From contig MPMI01000023.1 of the NCBI GenBank assembly GCA_002238415.1, positions 29,346 through 93,345 on the forward strand: a DNA stretch of 64,000 nt. Direction: 5' to 3'. Source of the stretch: Desulfurellaceae bacterium bin18 (GTDB taxonomy: Bacteria; Desulfobacterota; Binatia; Bin18). The translations under genes were made by a program, and so were the position numbers. Of the stretch, positions 7,449-15,646 are shown piece after piece. The notes under the pieces are model-generated. The model was given only the letters and a program-made list of their open reading frames with translations, searched no databases and was not told the origin of the DNA. Position 1 is the stretch's first letter; each line of letters begins with the position of its first letter.

Positions 7449-8393
7449 CTACACCGCCTCGGAAATATCTTCCTTGGCCGACTCGGTGGGCGGAAAGAGT
7501 AGTGAGGCGACGATCGTGACGGTCAGGACCAGGGCGATCACGCCCAGGGAGAGACCAATCGGGATGGGATATAGGTCAACCAGGAGCATTTTGACGCCAA
7601 CAAAGCCCAGCACCACGCCCAAGCCGATGCGCAGATAGACGAACAGATCGAGCACGCCGGCAATCAGGAAGTAGAGGGCGCGCAGGCCCAGAATGGCAAA
7701 GACGTTTGAGGTGTAGACGATGAAGGGGTCGTCGGTGACGGCAAAAATGGCCGGAATCGAGTCGATCGCAAAGACCAAGTCCGTGCTTTCTACGGAAACG
7801 AGGACGACCAAGAGGGGGGTGGCAAAGAGCTTCCCCTGATGCCGGACGAAGAAGTGTTGGCCTTCGTATTTGTCCGTGACCGGCAGCACCCGCCGCAGGA
7901 GTCGAATTGCGGGATTGTCCTCGGGGTCGGATTTGGTCTCCTCGGAGATGGCCAGCTTGATTCCGGTGAAGACCAGGAAAGCGCCAAAGAGATACATGAC
8001 CCAGTGAAAATAATGCAGCAGCGTTGCGCCGAGGGCAATGAAAATCCCGCGCATGATAAGCGCGCCGAGAATTCCCCAGAACAGAATACGGTGCTGATAG
8101 ACCAAGGGAACGGAAAAATAGGAGAAGATCAGCAAGAAGACAAAGATGTTGTCCACGCTGAGCGATTTTTCGATCAAATAACCAGCCAGAAATTCCAGGG
8201 CCGGCTCCGAGCCGCTGGTATAATAAATCCAGGCGTTAAAAACCAGGGCGAGGCCGATCCAGACCGTGCTCCAGATACCGGCCTCCTTGCGCGACACTTC
8301 ACGCGCTTCACGATGAAAAACCCCCAGGTCCAGGAACAGCAAGACGAGAACAATAAGGGTGAAACCGATCCAGAGGCCGATGCCGGATGCCAT
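7449..8393 (-). CDS. TerC/Alx family integral membrane protein
   Basis: A 314-residue multi-helix membrane protein. It carries the TerC family signatures FLAGYLIEKSLSVDNIFVF (about residues 68-86), and STDLVFAIDSIPAIFAVTDD with SNVFAILGLRALYF further on. The buried aspartates in SVDN and AIDS are typical of this family. Relatives (Alx, MeeF/MeeY) export Mn2+ or load it onto exoenzymes, and others accompany tellurite resistance. No ter genes are nearby, so a general metal-export role is the better guess. It starts nine bases before the CoA-transferase gene ends on this strand's upstream side. Confidence 0.92.
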   Translation of the reverse strand: MASGIGLWIGFTLIVLVLLFLDLGVFHREAREVSRKEAGIWSTVWIGLALVFNAWIYYTSGSEPALEFLAGYLIEKSLSVDNIFVFLLIFSYFSVPLVYQHRILFWGILGALIMRGIFIALGATLLHYFHWVMYLFGAFLVFTGIKLAISEETKSDPEDNPAIRLLRRVLPVTDKYEGQHFFVRHQGKLFATPLLVVLVSVESTDLVFAIDSIPAIFAVTDDPFIVYTSNVFAILGLRALYFLIAGVLDLFVYLRIGLGVVLGFVGVKMLLVDLYPIPIGLSLGVIALVLTVTIVASLLFPPTESAKEDISEAV

Positions 8394-8409
8394 GCTTATG
8401 CTCGTGGGT

Positions 8410-9303
8410 TTAGCCGTCTGTAGCAGTCAGGTTTTCGTAGATTTCCTGGTAGCGGGAGGCCGCCTGATCGATAATTTCCTGGGGCAAATGCGGAGCGGGT
8501 GGTCTGCGGTCCCAACCCAGGGAAATCAGATAATTCCGAATAATCTGCTTGTCATAGCTGTCCTGAGATTTGCCGGGCTGATAGTTTTCGGTCCGCCAGA
8601 AGCGCGACGAGTCCGGCGTAAAGGCTTCATCAATAAGAATGAGCTGACCATCGCACTGGCCGAACTCGAATTTGGTGTCCGCCAGGAAGAAGCCTTTGGT
8701 TTCCGCATAGGCATGGGCGTTCTTGTACAGGGCCAGGCTGAGGTCCCGCACCTGAGCGGCCAGGTCCGCACCAATGAGGCGTTCGACTTCCGCAAAGGCA
8801 ATATTCTCGTCGTGCTCGCCCTGCGGGGCTTTGGTTGAGGGGGTAAAGATGGGCTCGGGCAAGCGGGCGCTCTCCTCTAGTCCTGAGGGCAGCGGAATGC
8901 TGCACACGGTTCCACTGGCACGATATTCCTGCCAGCCGGACCCGGCCAGATAACCCCGAACGATACATTCGACCGGTAGCGGTTCCGCTTTTTTGACCAA
9001 CATGGAGCGACCGGTCAGACTGTCACGGGCGGACTGAAAAACAGCCGGGAACGCATCCACGTCAACCGAAATGAGATGGTGCGGCACGATGTCGGACAGG
9101 CGCTCAAACCAAAAGCGGGACACCTGGGTCAAGACCCGTCCCTTGCCCGGTATGCCTTCGTGCAGCACGACATCGAAGGCCGAGACCCGGTCGGTTGCGA
9201 CGATCAACAGATGTTCGTCGGTTTCGTAAATATCGCGGACCTTTCCGCGGCGGGGTGGAGGAAGGCTCTCTACACTTGTTGTTAGGATAATGGGCTCGCT
9301 CAT
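8410..9303 (-). CDS. purC: SAICAR synthetase (phosphoribosylaminoimidazole-succinocarboxamide synthase)
   Basis: A 297-residue enzyme of de novo purine synthesis joining CAIR and aspartate with ATP. Diagnostic stretches: RGKVRDIYETDEHLLIVATDR at the N-terminus, VECIVRGYLAGSGWQEY, LPEPIFTPSTKAPQGEHDEN, and LADTKFEFG with LIDEAFTPDSSRFW. Length matches the longer, eukaryote-like PurC form. No other pur gene is adjacent, so it is not in a purine operon. The ATG at 9303 begins the conserved sequence. Confidence 0.95.
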   Translation of the reverse strand: MSEPIILTTSVESLPPPRRGKVRDIYETDEHLLIVATDRVSAFDVVLHEGIPGKGRVLTQVSRFWFERLSDIVPHHLISVDVDAFPAVFQSARDSLTGRSMLVKKAEPLPVECIVRGYLAGSGWQEYRASGTVCSIPLPSGLEESARLPEPIFTPSTKAPQGEHDENIAFAEVERLIGADLAAQVRDLSLALYKNAHAYAETKGFFLADTKFEFGQCDGQLILIDEAFTPDSSRFWRTENYQPGKSQDSYDKQIIRNYLISLGWDRRPPAPHLPQEIIDQAASRYQEIYENLTATDG

Positions 9304-9442
9304 GACGCTGTTTTCTCTCTCCTGAACAAATCGATTATAAGGACCAACAGTATGATTCTATCAGACTGACGATTCTTCTCTACATCCCCCAGGACCGGGC
9401 TGTCCCTCAATATTCGGATTGGGTCGGACCAATTCGGATCAT

Positions 9443-9457
9443 GAGCTATTATAGCTC
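9443..9457. terminator. Small palindrome at the 3' end of a CoA-transferase gene
   Basis: GAGCTATTATAGCTC is a 15-base palindrome that overlaps the stop codon at 9456-9458. The stem is short and there is no clear U-tract, so termination is only a possibility. Confidence 0.25.
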
Positions 9458-10652
9458 AAATCACGCCGGCCTGCTTCAAGGCTGAGAGGCGGTCTGCCTC
9501 AAGTCCGAGCTCGCTACCATATACCTCGCTATTGTGCTCGCCCAGGAGGGGCGGACGGCGGGCAATGCGCCACGGCGTTGTCGTAAAGTGGATGGGACCA
9601 CCGGGGTATTGCACCGTGCGGCCTAACTCTGGATGCTCAATAGGGGAGAAAAATCCGCGGTCGTTCAACTGGGGATCGTCCACCAAGGCTTCGGGTGGTC
9701 GGACCATGGCGTACGGAATACGTCGGAGTTGGGCGCCTTCCATGAGTTCCGCCACGCTGTAGTCTTTGGCCCAGTCATCAAGGATATCAAACAGGTGCTC
9801 GGCGTGCTCTTTTCGATAGGTCAGGTCTTCCCAGCGCGCATCTTCAAGGTCCTGGGCTTTCCCGTCTCCCTTGACCCATTCGACCAGCGAGGTCCAATCC
9901 CCCAACGAACAGTGCATGACATAGCCGTCACGACATCGAGCCACACGAAAATAGCGACTCCAGTGCAGGCTGCCGCGCCGACTCTCAATGCCCAGCCCCT
10001 GATGATAAAACGGCGCCACGTGTTCGACTGCCCCGGCGACGGATTCCTGCATGCTCACGTCCACCCACTGGCCTTCGCCCAGGCTCTCCCGCGCCAACAG
10101 GGCCAGCAGCGTGCCGATCGCGGCAAAAAAGGAGGCGCTATGGTAGGCTTGCAGGCCCAGAGCGTGCAGCGGTGGCTTATCGGGAAACCCATTGGTCCAG
10201 ATCATGCCGCCCAGGGCCTCGGCTACCATGTCCGAGGAACGATAGGCTTGGTAGGGCCCGGTCTGCCCAAAGGGTGTAATCGAGGTGAGCACTAGATTGG
10301 GGTTGAGTTGCTTTAACTCGTCATAGCCCAGGCCGAGTCGGGCGAGGGTCCCTGGCGCGGCTGACTCGACCAGTACGTCCGCTTTTGCCGCCAGTTGCTT
10401 GACCAACTCCTGGCCGGCTTGCTGGTTCAGATCGAGGGTGATGCCCCGTTTGCTGGTATTATAGAACCAAAACAGCAGGCTCCGCTCGGGATGCGGTTTG
10501 CCATCGAGAAAGGGACCGATGCGACGCGTGGCGTCTCCCTCCGGTGGCTCGATCTTGATGACATCCGCCCCCATATCGCCAAAGAGTTTGGCGCACAGGG
10601 AGCCTTTGAGGTCGGTCAGGTCAAGAATCCGCAGTCCAGCCAAGGCAGTCAT
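9456..10652 (-). CDS. CaiB/BaiF-like protein lacking the catalytic aspartate
   Basis: A 398-residue class III CoA-transferase fold. The N-terminus MTALAGLRILDLTDLKGSLC, the KRGITLDLNQQAG segment and ITPFGQTGPY are all typical. In family members an Asp (as in ADMTAG) precedes the helix AAIGxLxAL; here the equivalent reads LQAYHSASFFAAIG, with Y170 where Asp is expected. Loss of the acyl-anhydride-forming residue suggests a changed reaction, a partner subunit or inactivity. I chose the ATG at 10652, which has a GAGGGAG ribosome site, over 10688. Confidence 0.85.
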   Translation of the reverse strand: MTALAGLRILDLTDLKGSLCAKLFGDMGADVIKIEPPEGDATRRIGPFLDGKPHPERSLLFWFYNTSKRGITLDLNQQAGQELVKQLAAKADVLVESAAPGTLARLGLGYDELKQLNPNLVLTSITPFGQTGPYQAYRSSDMVAEALGGMIWTNGFPDKPPLHALGLQAYHSASFFAAIGTLLALLARESLGEGQWVDVSMQESVAGAVEHVAPFYHQGLGIESRRGSLHWSRYFRVARCRDGYVMHCSLGDWTSLVEWVKGDGKAQDLEDARWEDLTYRKEHAEHLFDILDDWAKDYSVAELMEGAQLRRIPYAMVRPPEALVDDPQLNDRGFFSPIEHPELGRTVQYPGGPIHFTTTPWRIARRPPLLGEHNSEVYGSELGLEADRLSALKQAGVI

Positions 10653-10674
10653 GCAGGAGCACTCCCTCTTCTTG

Positions 10675-12324
10675 CTACAATTTGACAAACACGTCTCTGG
10701 CCTCTTCGCTGGTCAATTGGGAGACGCTCGTAATTCTATCGCTGAAGGGTGTGAGAGAACCAAGCGAACTGGTGCCAACGTCGATCAGAATGGAGAAGAG
10801 CGAGAAGCCGAGCACCTTCTTTTCCACGGCAAAGCGTTCGGCCCAGTCGGCGTGGACTCGGCATTCGCCGTCGGTAATAAACACGATATCACTCCGCTGA
10901 AAACGGGACTCCTGAAAGAGGGACCGTGTCCTTCCTTGACGGGCAGATGCGGGACACGGTCCCTCTTTGATACACGCCAGGGCCGCGTCAAGGGGTTTTT
11001 CAAAATCGGTTCCGCCGCCGGGGAAGTATTCGGCCAGTTCCAGGACCTTGTCCATGTCCGCTTCATGGCGTACCCGCGTATTGAGATCGACGCTGTACAG
11101 CGGCGCATCCGCGGACGAAAAACAAATCGCCCGAAACCGGCGCCGTTCGCGCCGGGCAATTTCAATCAGCGTGAGCGTAAGCGCTTTCGCCCAGACTTCC
11201 TTGTCTCCCTGCATGGACGAACTGCCGTCGAGACAGACGATAAGCGGGCCTCTGCCCTGCGCCTCCACCCCGCGCAAGTCATACTGCAAGAGCTCATTAT
11301 CCACAAAGCGCCGGATAAAGTCCTGGCGTAACAGGGGATGCTGCAAGCTCACCAGTTCGTGAGGGAGCAAGCGGCTGAGTTCGGCTCCGATGCCCACCTC
11401 GAAAACCTCGTCACTGGTGCGTTCAAAGTTTTTCCGCCGTAGGGCGAGCGCCTGGTGCTTCATCCGCCCGACCATCTTGGCAAGCTTTTTCAGCTTGTCG
11501 TTCCCAGCCAGGCGCTTTCCCAACTCAATCTGGCGGCCGGGAGAAGATTGGTGGCCACCCCCAACGGCCAGCCCCCACGATTCGGCCTCCTGGGTCGCGT
11601 CATCGAGATTTTGGGCAACCGTAATCGCTTCTTTGAGAAAACGATTGTGGGCCTCCGTCTGTACCTGGGACAGGTCCTGGTCGAGCTGTTTGGCCAGGCG
11701 TCGCAGCCGGGTGTCTTCCGCCCGCGCCTGGCTGGCCATACGCTCGGCCGTCTGTTCGAGCATCTCTGTGACTTCTTGTGAGATATCCTCCGCAGTATCC
11801 GCTTGTTCAGCGAGTTCTTTTGCATTCCGGGCTTCGTCGATGTTCTGCTGTACCAGCGCTTCCTGCTTTTCTACGTTCCAGACATCGAGTAAGTCGCGTC
11901 GGGTCAGCGGCTTTTCGGATTTCAGCACGCGCAGCGCCCCTTCGCCCAAGAGTACGGTGGCCAGTCCGGCCTGCCCTTCATCCAGGATGGTGGCCTCTCG
12001 CAACAGGTTCGCCAACTCGCCGGTATGCAGCGCGGTGAGTAACTCCCGGTTTACCGCCGCGCTGGGGAGCACGTCGTCCGCTTTGAAAAAGACAACGTTA
12101 TATTTGAAGAGTGCGCAAAAAAGGTCGCGCAAGAGCGCAGGAAAATGCGGTAGAAGAGGCGCCCCGCTCTCCTCAAGGCTCTGTAAAGAGGGGGAGGCGG
12201 CGCGGAGCTGTTCATAGACCGCCCGGTCATACGAGTCGCTCTCAACCCAATACACATTATCCGGTAGGGGCTCCGGTGGCGGGAGGCTGAACCGGGATTT
12301 TTTCCTGGCACGGCGGCGCGGCAT
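10675..12324 (-). CDS. VWA-domain protein partnered with MoxR ATPase, with in-frame palindromic element
   Basis: A 549-residue cytoplasmic protein. The N-terminal 350 residues are mostly helical and charged, with likely coiled coil at 150-240. The C-terminal von Willebrand A domain has a metal-binding MIDAS DGSSS (D366, S368, S370) and the GGTD threonine at 439. Residues 453-470 (KEGPCPASARQGRTRSLF) are encoded by palindrome copy 4, inserted in the loop before the strand DIVFITDGE. The gene follows a MoxR/RavA-type ATPase by 18 bases, the usual MoxR-VWA chaperone pair (compare RavA-ViaA). Targets are unknown. Confidence 0.88.
   Translation of the reverse strand: MPRRRARKKSRFSLPPPEPLPDNVYWVESDSYDRAVYEQLRAASPSLQSLEESGAPLLPHFPALLRDLFCALFKYNVVFFKADDVLPSAAVNRELLTALHTGELANLLREATILDEGQAGLATVLLGEGALRVLKSEKPLTRRDLLDVWNVEKQEALVQQNIDEARNAKELAEQADTAEDISQEVTEMLEQTAERMASQARAEDTRLRRLAKQLDQDLSQVQTEAHNRFLKEAITVAQNLDDATQEAESWGLAVGGGHQSSPGRQIELGKRLAGNDKLKKLAKMVGRMKHQALALRRKNFERTSDEVFEVGIGAELSRLLPHELVSLQHPLLRQDFIRRFVDNELLQYDLRGVEAQGRGPLIVCLDGSSSMQGDKEVWAKALTLTLIEIARRERRRFRAICFSSADAPLYSVDLNTRVRHEADMDKVLELAEYFPGGGTDFEKPLDAALACIKEGPCPASARQGRTRSLFQESRFQRSDIVFITDGECRVHADWAERFAVEKKVLGFSLFSILIDVGTSSLGSLTPFSDRITSVSQLTSEEARDVFVKL
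10915..10968. repeat. 54-bp palindromic element, copy 4, inside the VWA gene
   Basis: Perfect 17-base arms AAAGAGGGACCGTGTCC and GGACACGGTCCCTCTTT with a 20-nt loop; its reverse complement CGCATCTGCCCGTCAAGGAA resembles the loop of copy 5. It is 18 codons long and read in a different frame from copies 3 and 5. The perfect pairing suggests a recent insertion or selection on the hairpin. Confidence 0.95.
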
Positions 12325-12342
12325 GATGATCTTTCGGAGGTC

Positions 12343-13461
12343 TTAGAGCCGTTCCAATAGCTGGCCCTGGATCTCTTGAATCTCTCGTTTGGCCCGTTCA
12401 ACCTTATCGAGGGCGCGTCCGACCTCCTGGACATGTTGGTGGATCTCCTCCACCTTGACCAGAATATTCCGAATTTTGGTATGCGCCTCGATGATCGCGC
12501 GGGCGCGCTGCTCGGCGTCCTCCCAGGGCCGCTCGGCATAGTCACGCAACTCCTTGGTCTGAAACAGGAGCTCCTGCACCTCATCCTCATAGCCATGAAT
12601 CAAGCCATGGATCACGCTATGCACAGCGGCCTGCTCCGACGGCTCCTTCCATAAAACGTGTTCAAGAAAGAAGACATCAGTTTCGGTGACGATATGGCGT
12701 CCATCCAGGCAGGCCACGGCTTGCAGCAGACCGACACTCTGGCGGTAGCGACGGTCGGAGGCGATAATATCTTGTGTCCGCAGCTCTCGGCGCAGCTCGG
12801 CGATGACCCCAAGAACCGCGTCAGGGACGGTGACGGCTCGGGCCTCGGTCTGCAATTGGCGCAGCTCGTCGAGGGTCAGCGTTGTGCGCTCAGCCGGTTT
12901 GTGCGCCTGGAGCATGTGCAGAAAGCGAAAGTCCTCCTGGATATAGTCCACGCCGAAGCGCAGCAGAAAGCGGTCGTACAGCGCGACGAGTTCATCGTCC
13001 TCGGGGAGTTCGTTGCTTGCCCCGAAGAGCGTCAGGAGCGGCACCGCCGTGGCCTCTTTGCCATTGTGAAAGACCCGCTCGTTAATAATGCTGAGGATCG
13101 CGTTCAATATCGATGAACTGGATTTGAAGACCTCGTCCAAAAAGGCGATGTGCGCCTCGGGCAGTTTGTTATCCGTGACCCGGCGATAATCGTCGGCTTC
13201 GAGCGCCTTGAGGCTGACCGCTCCAAAGAGTTCTTCCGGTGTCGTGAATTTCGTCAGCAACCACTGGAAATAGTGCGCCCCGGTAATACGCCGACACAGC
13301 TCATCAGCCAGCATTGACTTGGCCGTCCCCGGCGGGCCGATAATAAGGACGTGCTGGGAGGCCAACAAGGCCGCCAGCGCGCCATCGATGAGGGCGTGCC
13401 GTTCGAGGAAACTATGTTGGAGCTCTGCGCGGATTTTTTGCAGTTTTTCTTGCGGAGTCAC
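12343..13461 (-). CDS. MoxR/RavA-family AAA+ ATPase
   Basis: A 372-residue AAA+ ATPase. Walker A is GPPGTAKS at 42-49 and Walker B is IAFLDE ending at E110, followed by the FKSSSSILNAILSIINER segment of the MoxR group. The region HYFQWLLTKFTTPEELFG resembles RavA. The C-terminal third is helical with a predicted coiled coil ending in EIQEIQGQLLERL. It lies directly upstream of the VWA gene on the same strand. Such pairs act as chaperones that assemble or activate other complexes. Confidence 0.92.
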   Translation of the reverse strand: MTPQEKLQKIRAELQHSFLERHALIDGALAALLASQHVLIIGPPGTAKSMLADELCRRITGAHYFQWLLTKFTTPEELFGAVSLKALEADDYRRVTDNKLPEAHIAFLDEVFKSSSSILNAILSIINERVFHNGKEATAVPLLTLFGASNELPEDDELVALYDRFLLRFGVDYIQEDFRFLHMLQAHKPAERTTLTLDELRQLQTEARAVTVPDAVLGVIAELRRELRTQDIIASDRRYRQSVGLLQAVACLDGRHIVTETDVFFLEHVLWKEPSEQAAVHSVIHGLIHGYEDEVQELLFQTKELRDYAERPWEDAEQRARAIIEAHTKIRNILVKVEEIHQHVQEVGRALDKVERAKREIQEIQGQLLERL

Positions 13462-13577
13462 GAGCCCGACCCTTTAGCGCTCTCTTCAGGAGAGGAATCT
13501 TAGGCTAGCAGATAGGGGGGAGGGCGACAATTCGGCTCTGATAACCGCTTGGCGGAAAGTCTGTGATCTTTTATAAA

Positions 13578-13597
13578 ACATTATTACATCATAATGT
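13578..13597. promoter_or_regulatory. Palindromic operator upstream of vapBC-like pair
   Basis: ACATTATTACATCATAATGT is an inverted repeat (ACATTAT/ATAATGT around six bases) about 28 bases before the antitoxin start and overlapping AT-rich promoter-like sequence. Toxin-antitoxin operons are usually repressed by the antitoxin binding such a site; that role here is inferred from position. Confidence 0.45.
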
Positions 13598-13624
13598 ATA
13601 TACATCTCAGAAGGAGAAAGGGAT

Positions 13625-13864
13625 ATGGGCAGCTATCATCGCACTCAAGTATTATTGGAAGAATGGCAATATGGAACCTTAAAGAGTATGGCCGAAGGCG
13701 AGGGCATCAGTCTCTCAGGAATGCTCCGCCAGATTCTCACCTCACACCTTCGTCCTTCCCCGTCCCCGCGGAGAGGACTCCAGGCAATTGCTGGGATAGG
13801 GCGAGATTCAGAAGCAAGCGGCAAGGATCATGACCGCTGGTTGTATGGACAAGAAAAACGATGA
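13625..13864 (+). CDS. Ribbon-helix-helix-type antitoxin (VapB-like)
   Basis: A 79-residue protein: MGSYHRTQVLLEEWQYGTLK with GISLSGMLRQIL has the strand-helix-helix pattern of CopG/RHH DNA-binding antitoxins. The C-terminal half (GRDSEASGKDHDRWLYGQ) would wrap the toxin. A strong AGAAGGAG ribosome site precedes the ATG. It overlaps the PIN toxin start by four bases (ATGA). Confidence 0.75.
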   Translation: MGSYHRTQVLLEEWQYGTLKSMAEGEGISLSGMLRQILTSHLRPSPSPRRGLQAIAGIGRDSEASGKDHDRWLYGQEKR

Positions 13865-14265
13865 ACGAAGCGCTTTTTGTGGACACGAGCGCATGGTTTT
13901 CTTATATCAACGCGCGTGACCCTGACCACGAACGCCTGCAAGCTATTCTCGATGCCTATGCGGCGTCCCCGCTGACCTCAAGCTATGTCTTCGACGAAAT
14001 CGTCACCCTCACGCGAGCCCGCCTCGGTCATCGCATCGCCCGCCTCGTCGGCAATATCCTCCTGGATCCGAAGCTTGTCACCCTGCTGCATGTCACGCCG
14101 TCGGATGAAAGGGCAGCCTGGAGGCTTTTTGAGCAACGTGCCGACAAATCGTATAGCTTTACGGATTGTACGAGCTTCATCGTGATGCGGCGACAAAAAA
14201 TCGGGCTGGCGCTCACACTTGACCATCATTTCGCTCAAGAAGGGTTCCGCACGGTTCCTGCCTAG
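13861..14265 (+). CDS. PIN-domain toxin (VapC-like ribonuclease)
   Basis: A 134-residue PIN domain with the acidic metal site: D8 in FVDTSAW, E46 in FDEIVTLTR, and D95/D102 in DKSYSFTDCTSF. Family toxins cleave tRNA or rRNA to stop growth. The partner antitoxin overlaps upstream, and both genes look intact, unlike the higBA and mazE remnants near the start of the window. Confidence 0.85.
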   Translation: MNEALFVDTSAWFSYINARDPDHERLQAILDAYAASPLTSSYVFDEIVTLTRARLGHRIARLVGNILLDPKLVTLLHVTPSDERAAWRLFEQRADKSYSFTDCTSFIVMRRQKIGLALTLDHHFAQEGFRTVPA

Positions 14266-14359
14266 CGGCCTCTGATGTCCGTATAGCCCTAGCGCCCGTA
14301 TAGGCGGATCGTTTATAACAATCCCCGACAATACTCTTCATTCTTGTAAGGAGGGCAGT

Positions 14360-15571
14360 ATGGCATTAGCGCTTGATGGCATCAAAGTTCTTGAACTCAC
14401 GCGGGTCGGGCCGGGGGCATTCTGTACCATGATGTTGGCGGACATGGGGGCCGAGGTGTTGAAAATCGAGCCGCCCCCCACCGGGAAGCTGGCCGGTTCG
14501 GGGGCGTCACCCAAGCCGGATGAGGCTCGCAAGCTGGCCACCAACTTCACGAACCGGAACAAAAAGAGCCTCACCCTGAATTTGAAAGACCCGGACGGAC
14601 AGGACATCCTGCACGCCTTGGCCAAGGAGTACGACGTGCTGGTCGAAGGCTTCCGGCCTGGCGTGATGCAGCGGCTGGGCGGTGACTATGAGACCCTGCG
14701 GGCAGTCAACCCCGGTATCGTCTACTGCTCTTTGAGCGGCTACGGCCAGGACGGTCCGTACCGGAATTTCCCGGCCCACGACCTGAACTATCTCTCTTTG
14801 AGCGGGGTTCTGGACCTGATTGGGCCAGCCGAGGGGCCGCCCTCGATTCCGTTGAATATTATTGCCGACTATGCCGGCGCCTCCATGCACGGCGCCTTAG
14901 GCATCATGTTTGCCCTGTTTGCCCGACAACAGACCGGCCAGGGGCAGTTGGTTGATATCTCCTATCTGGACACCACGATCTCATTGCTGGCGGCCACGCC
15001 GAATGTCCGGGATTATTTTGCCGACGGGATCATGCCGGGCCGGGCCAAGGGAGTCTTTGGCGGCGGCTACGCCTATTACAGTGTGTATCAGACCAAAGAT
15101 GGCAAACAGCTCTCCATCGGCTGCACCGAGCCCTGGCTGTGGAATAATGTCTGTGACGCTCTGGACCGGCCGGATTGGAAGGACTGCGGCATGAAGATGG
15201 GAGATTTCTCTCAGCATTCAACCGAGCGTCATCAGCAGGTGAAAAAAGAACTCCAAGACATTCTGCTCACCAAAACACGCGATGAGTGGTACGATTTTTT
15301 CACGCAAGCCGATGTGTGCGTCGGAAAAGTCTACGATGTGCCTGAAGTCTTTGAAGATCCACAGGTGAAACATCGCGAGATGACGGTCGAGCTTGATCAC
15401 CCCCAAGCCGGAAAAGTGACCCAGGCCGGCGTGGCCATTAAGCTGTCGGACACACCGGGCTCGATCCGTTCCTTTGCGCCTGCACTCGGCCAGCATACGG
15501 ACGAAGTCCTGGGCGACGTGGGCCTGAGCGCCCAGCAAATCGCTCAGCTCCGCGAGAAACAGGTGGTGTAG
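14360..15571 (+). CDS. Alpha-methylacyl-CoA racemase-like CaiB/BaiF enzyme
   Basis: A 403-residue class III fold enzyme. The segment AHDLNYLSLSGVLDLIG followed by IPLNIIADYAGASMHGALGI closely follows human AMACR, where the equivalent His and Asp are the racemisation bases; here they are H140 and D170. This makes epimerisation of 2-methylacyl-CoA more likely than CoA transfer, which would help degrade branched chains or steroid side chains. A GTAAGGAGGGCAGT ribosome site precedes the ATG. It stands alone on the plus strand. Confidence 0.85.
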   Translation: MALALDGIKVLELTRVGPGAFCTMMLADMGAEVLKIEPPPTGKLAGSGASPKPDEARKLATNFTNRNKKSLTLNLKDPDGQDILHALAKEYDVLVEGFRPGVMQRLGGDYETLRAVNPGIVYCSLSGYGQDGPYRNFPAHDLNYLSLSGVLDLIGPAEGPPSIPLNIIADYAGASMHGALGIMFALFARQQTGQGQLVDISYLDTTISLLAATPNVRDYFADGIMPGRAKGVFGGGYAYYSVYQTKDGKQLSIGCTEPWLWNNVCDALDRPDWKDCGMKMGDFSQHSTERHQQVKKELQDILLTKTRDEWYDFFTQADVCVGKVYDVPEVFEDPQVKHREMTVELDHPQAGKVTQAGVAIKLSDTPGSIRSFAPALGQHTDEVLGDVGLSAQQIAQLREKQVV

Positions 15572-15573
15572 AA

Positions 15574-15620
15574 AAAGGGGCTGGGGGTTGGGAATTGGGG
15601 AAGCCCAACCCCCAGCCCCT
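15574..15620. terminator. GC-rich hairpin after the racemase-like gene
   Basis: GGGGCTGGGGGTTGGG and CCCAACCCCCAGCCCC pair perfectly over 16 bases around a loop of about 11, just after the stop codon. Further GTTAGG/CCCAACT-like repeats follow up to the helicase start. There is no U-tract, so it is a strong structure but not a canonical intrinsic terminator. Confidence 0.5.
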
Positions 15621-15646
15621 AACCCCTAACTCCCAACTCCCAGCCC

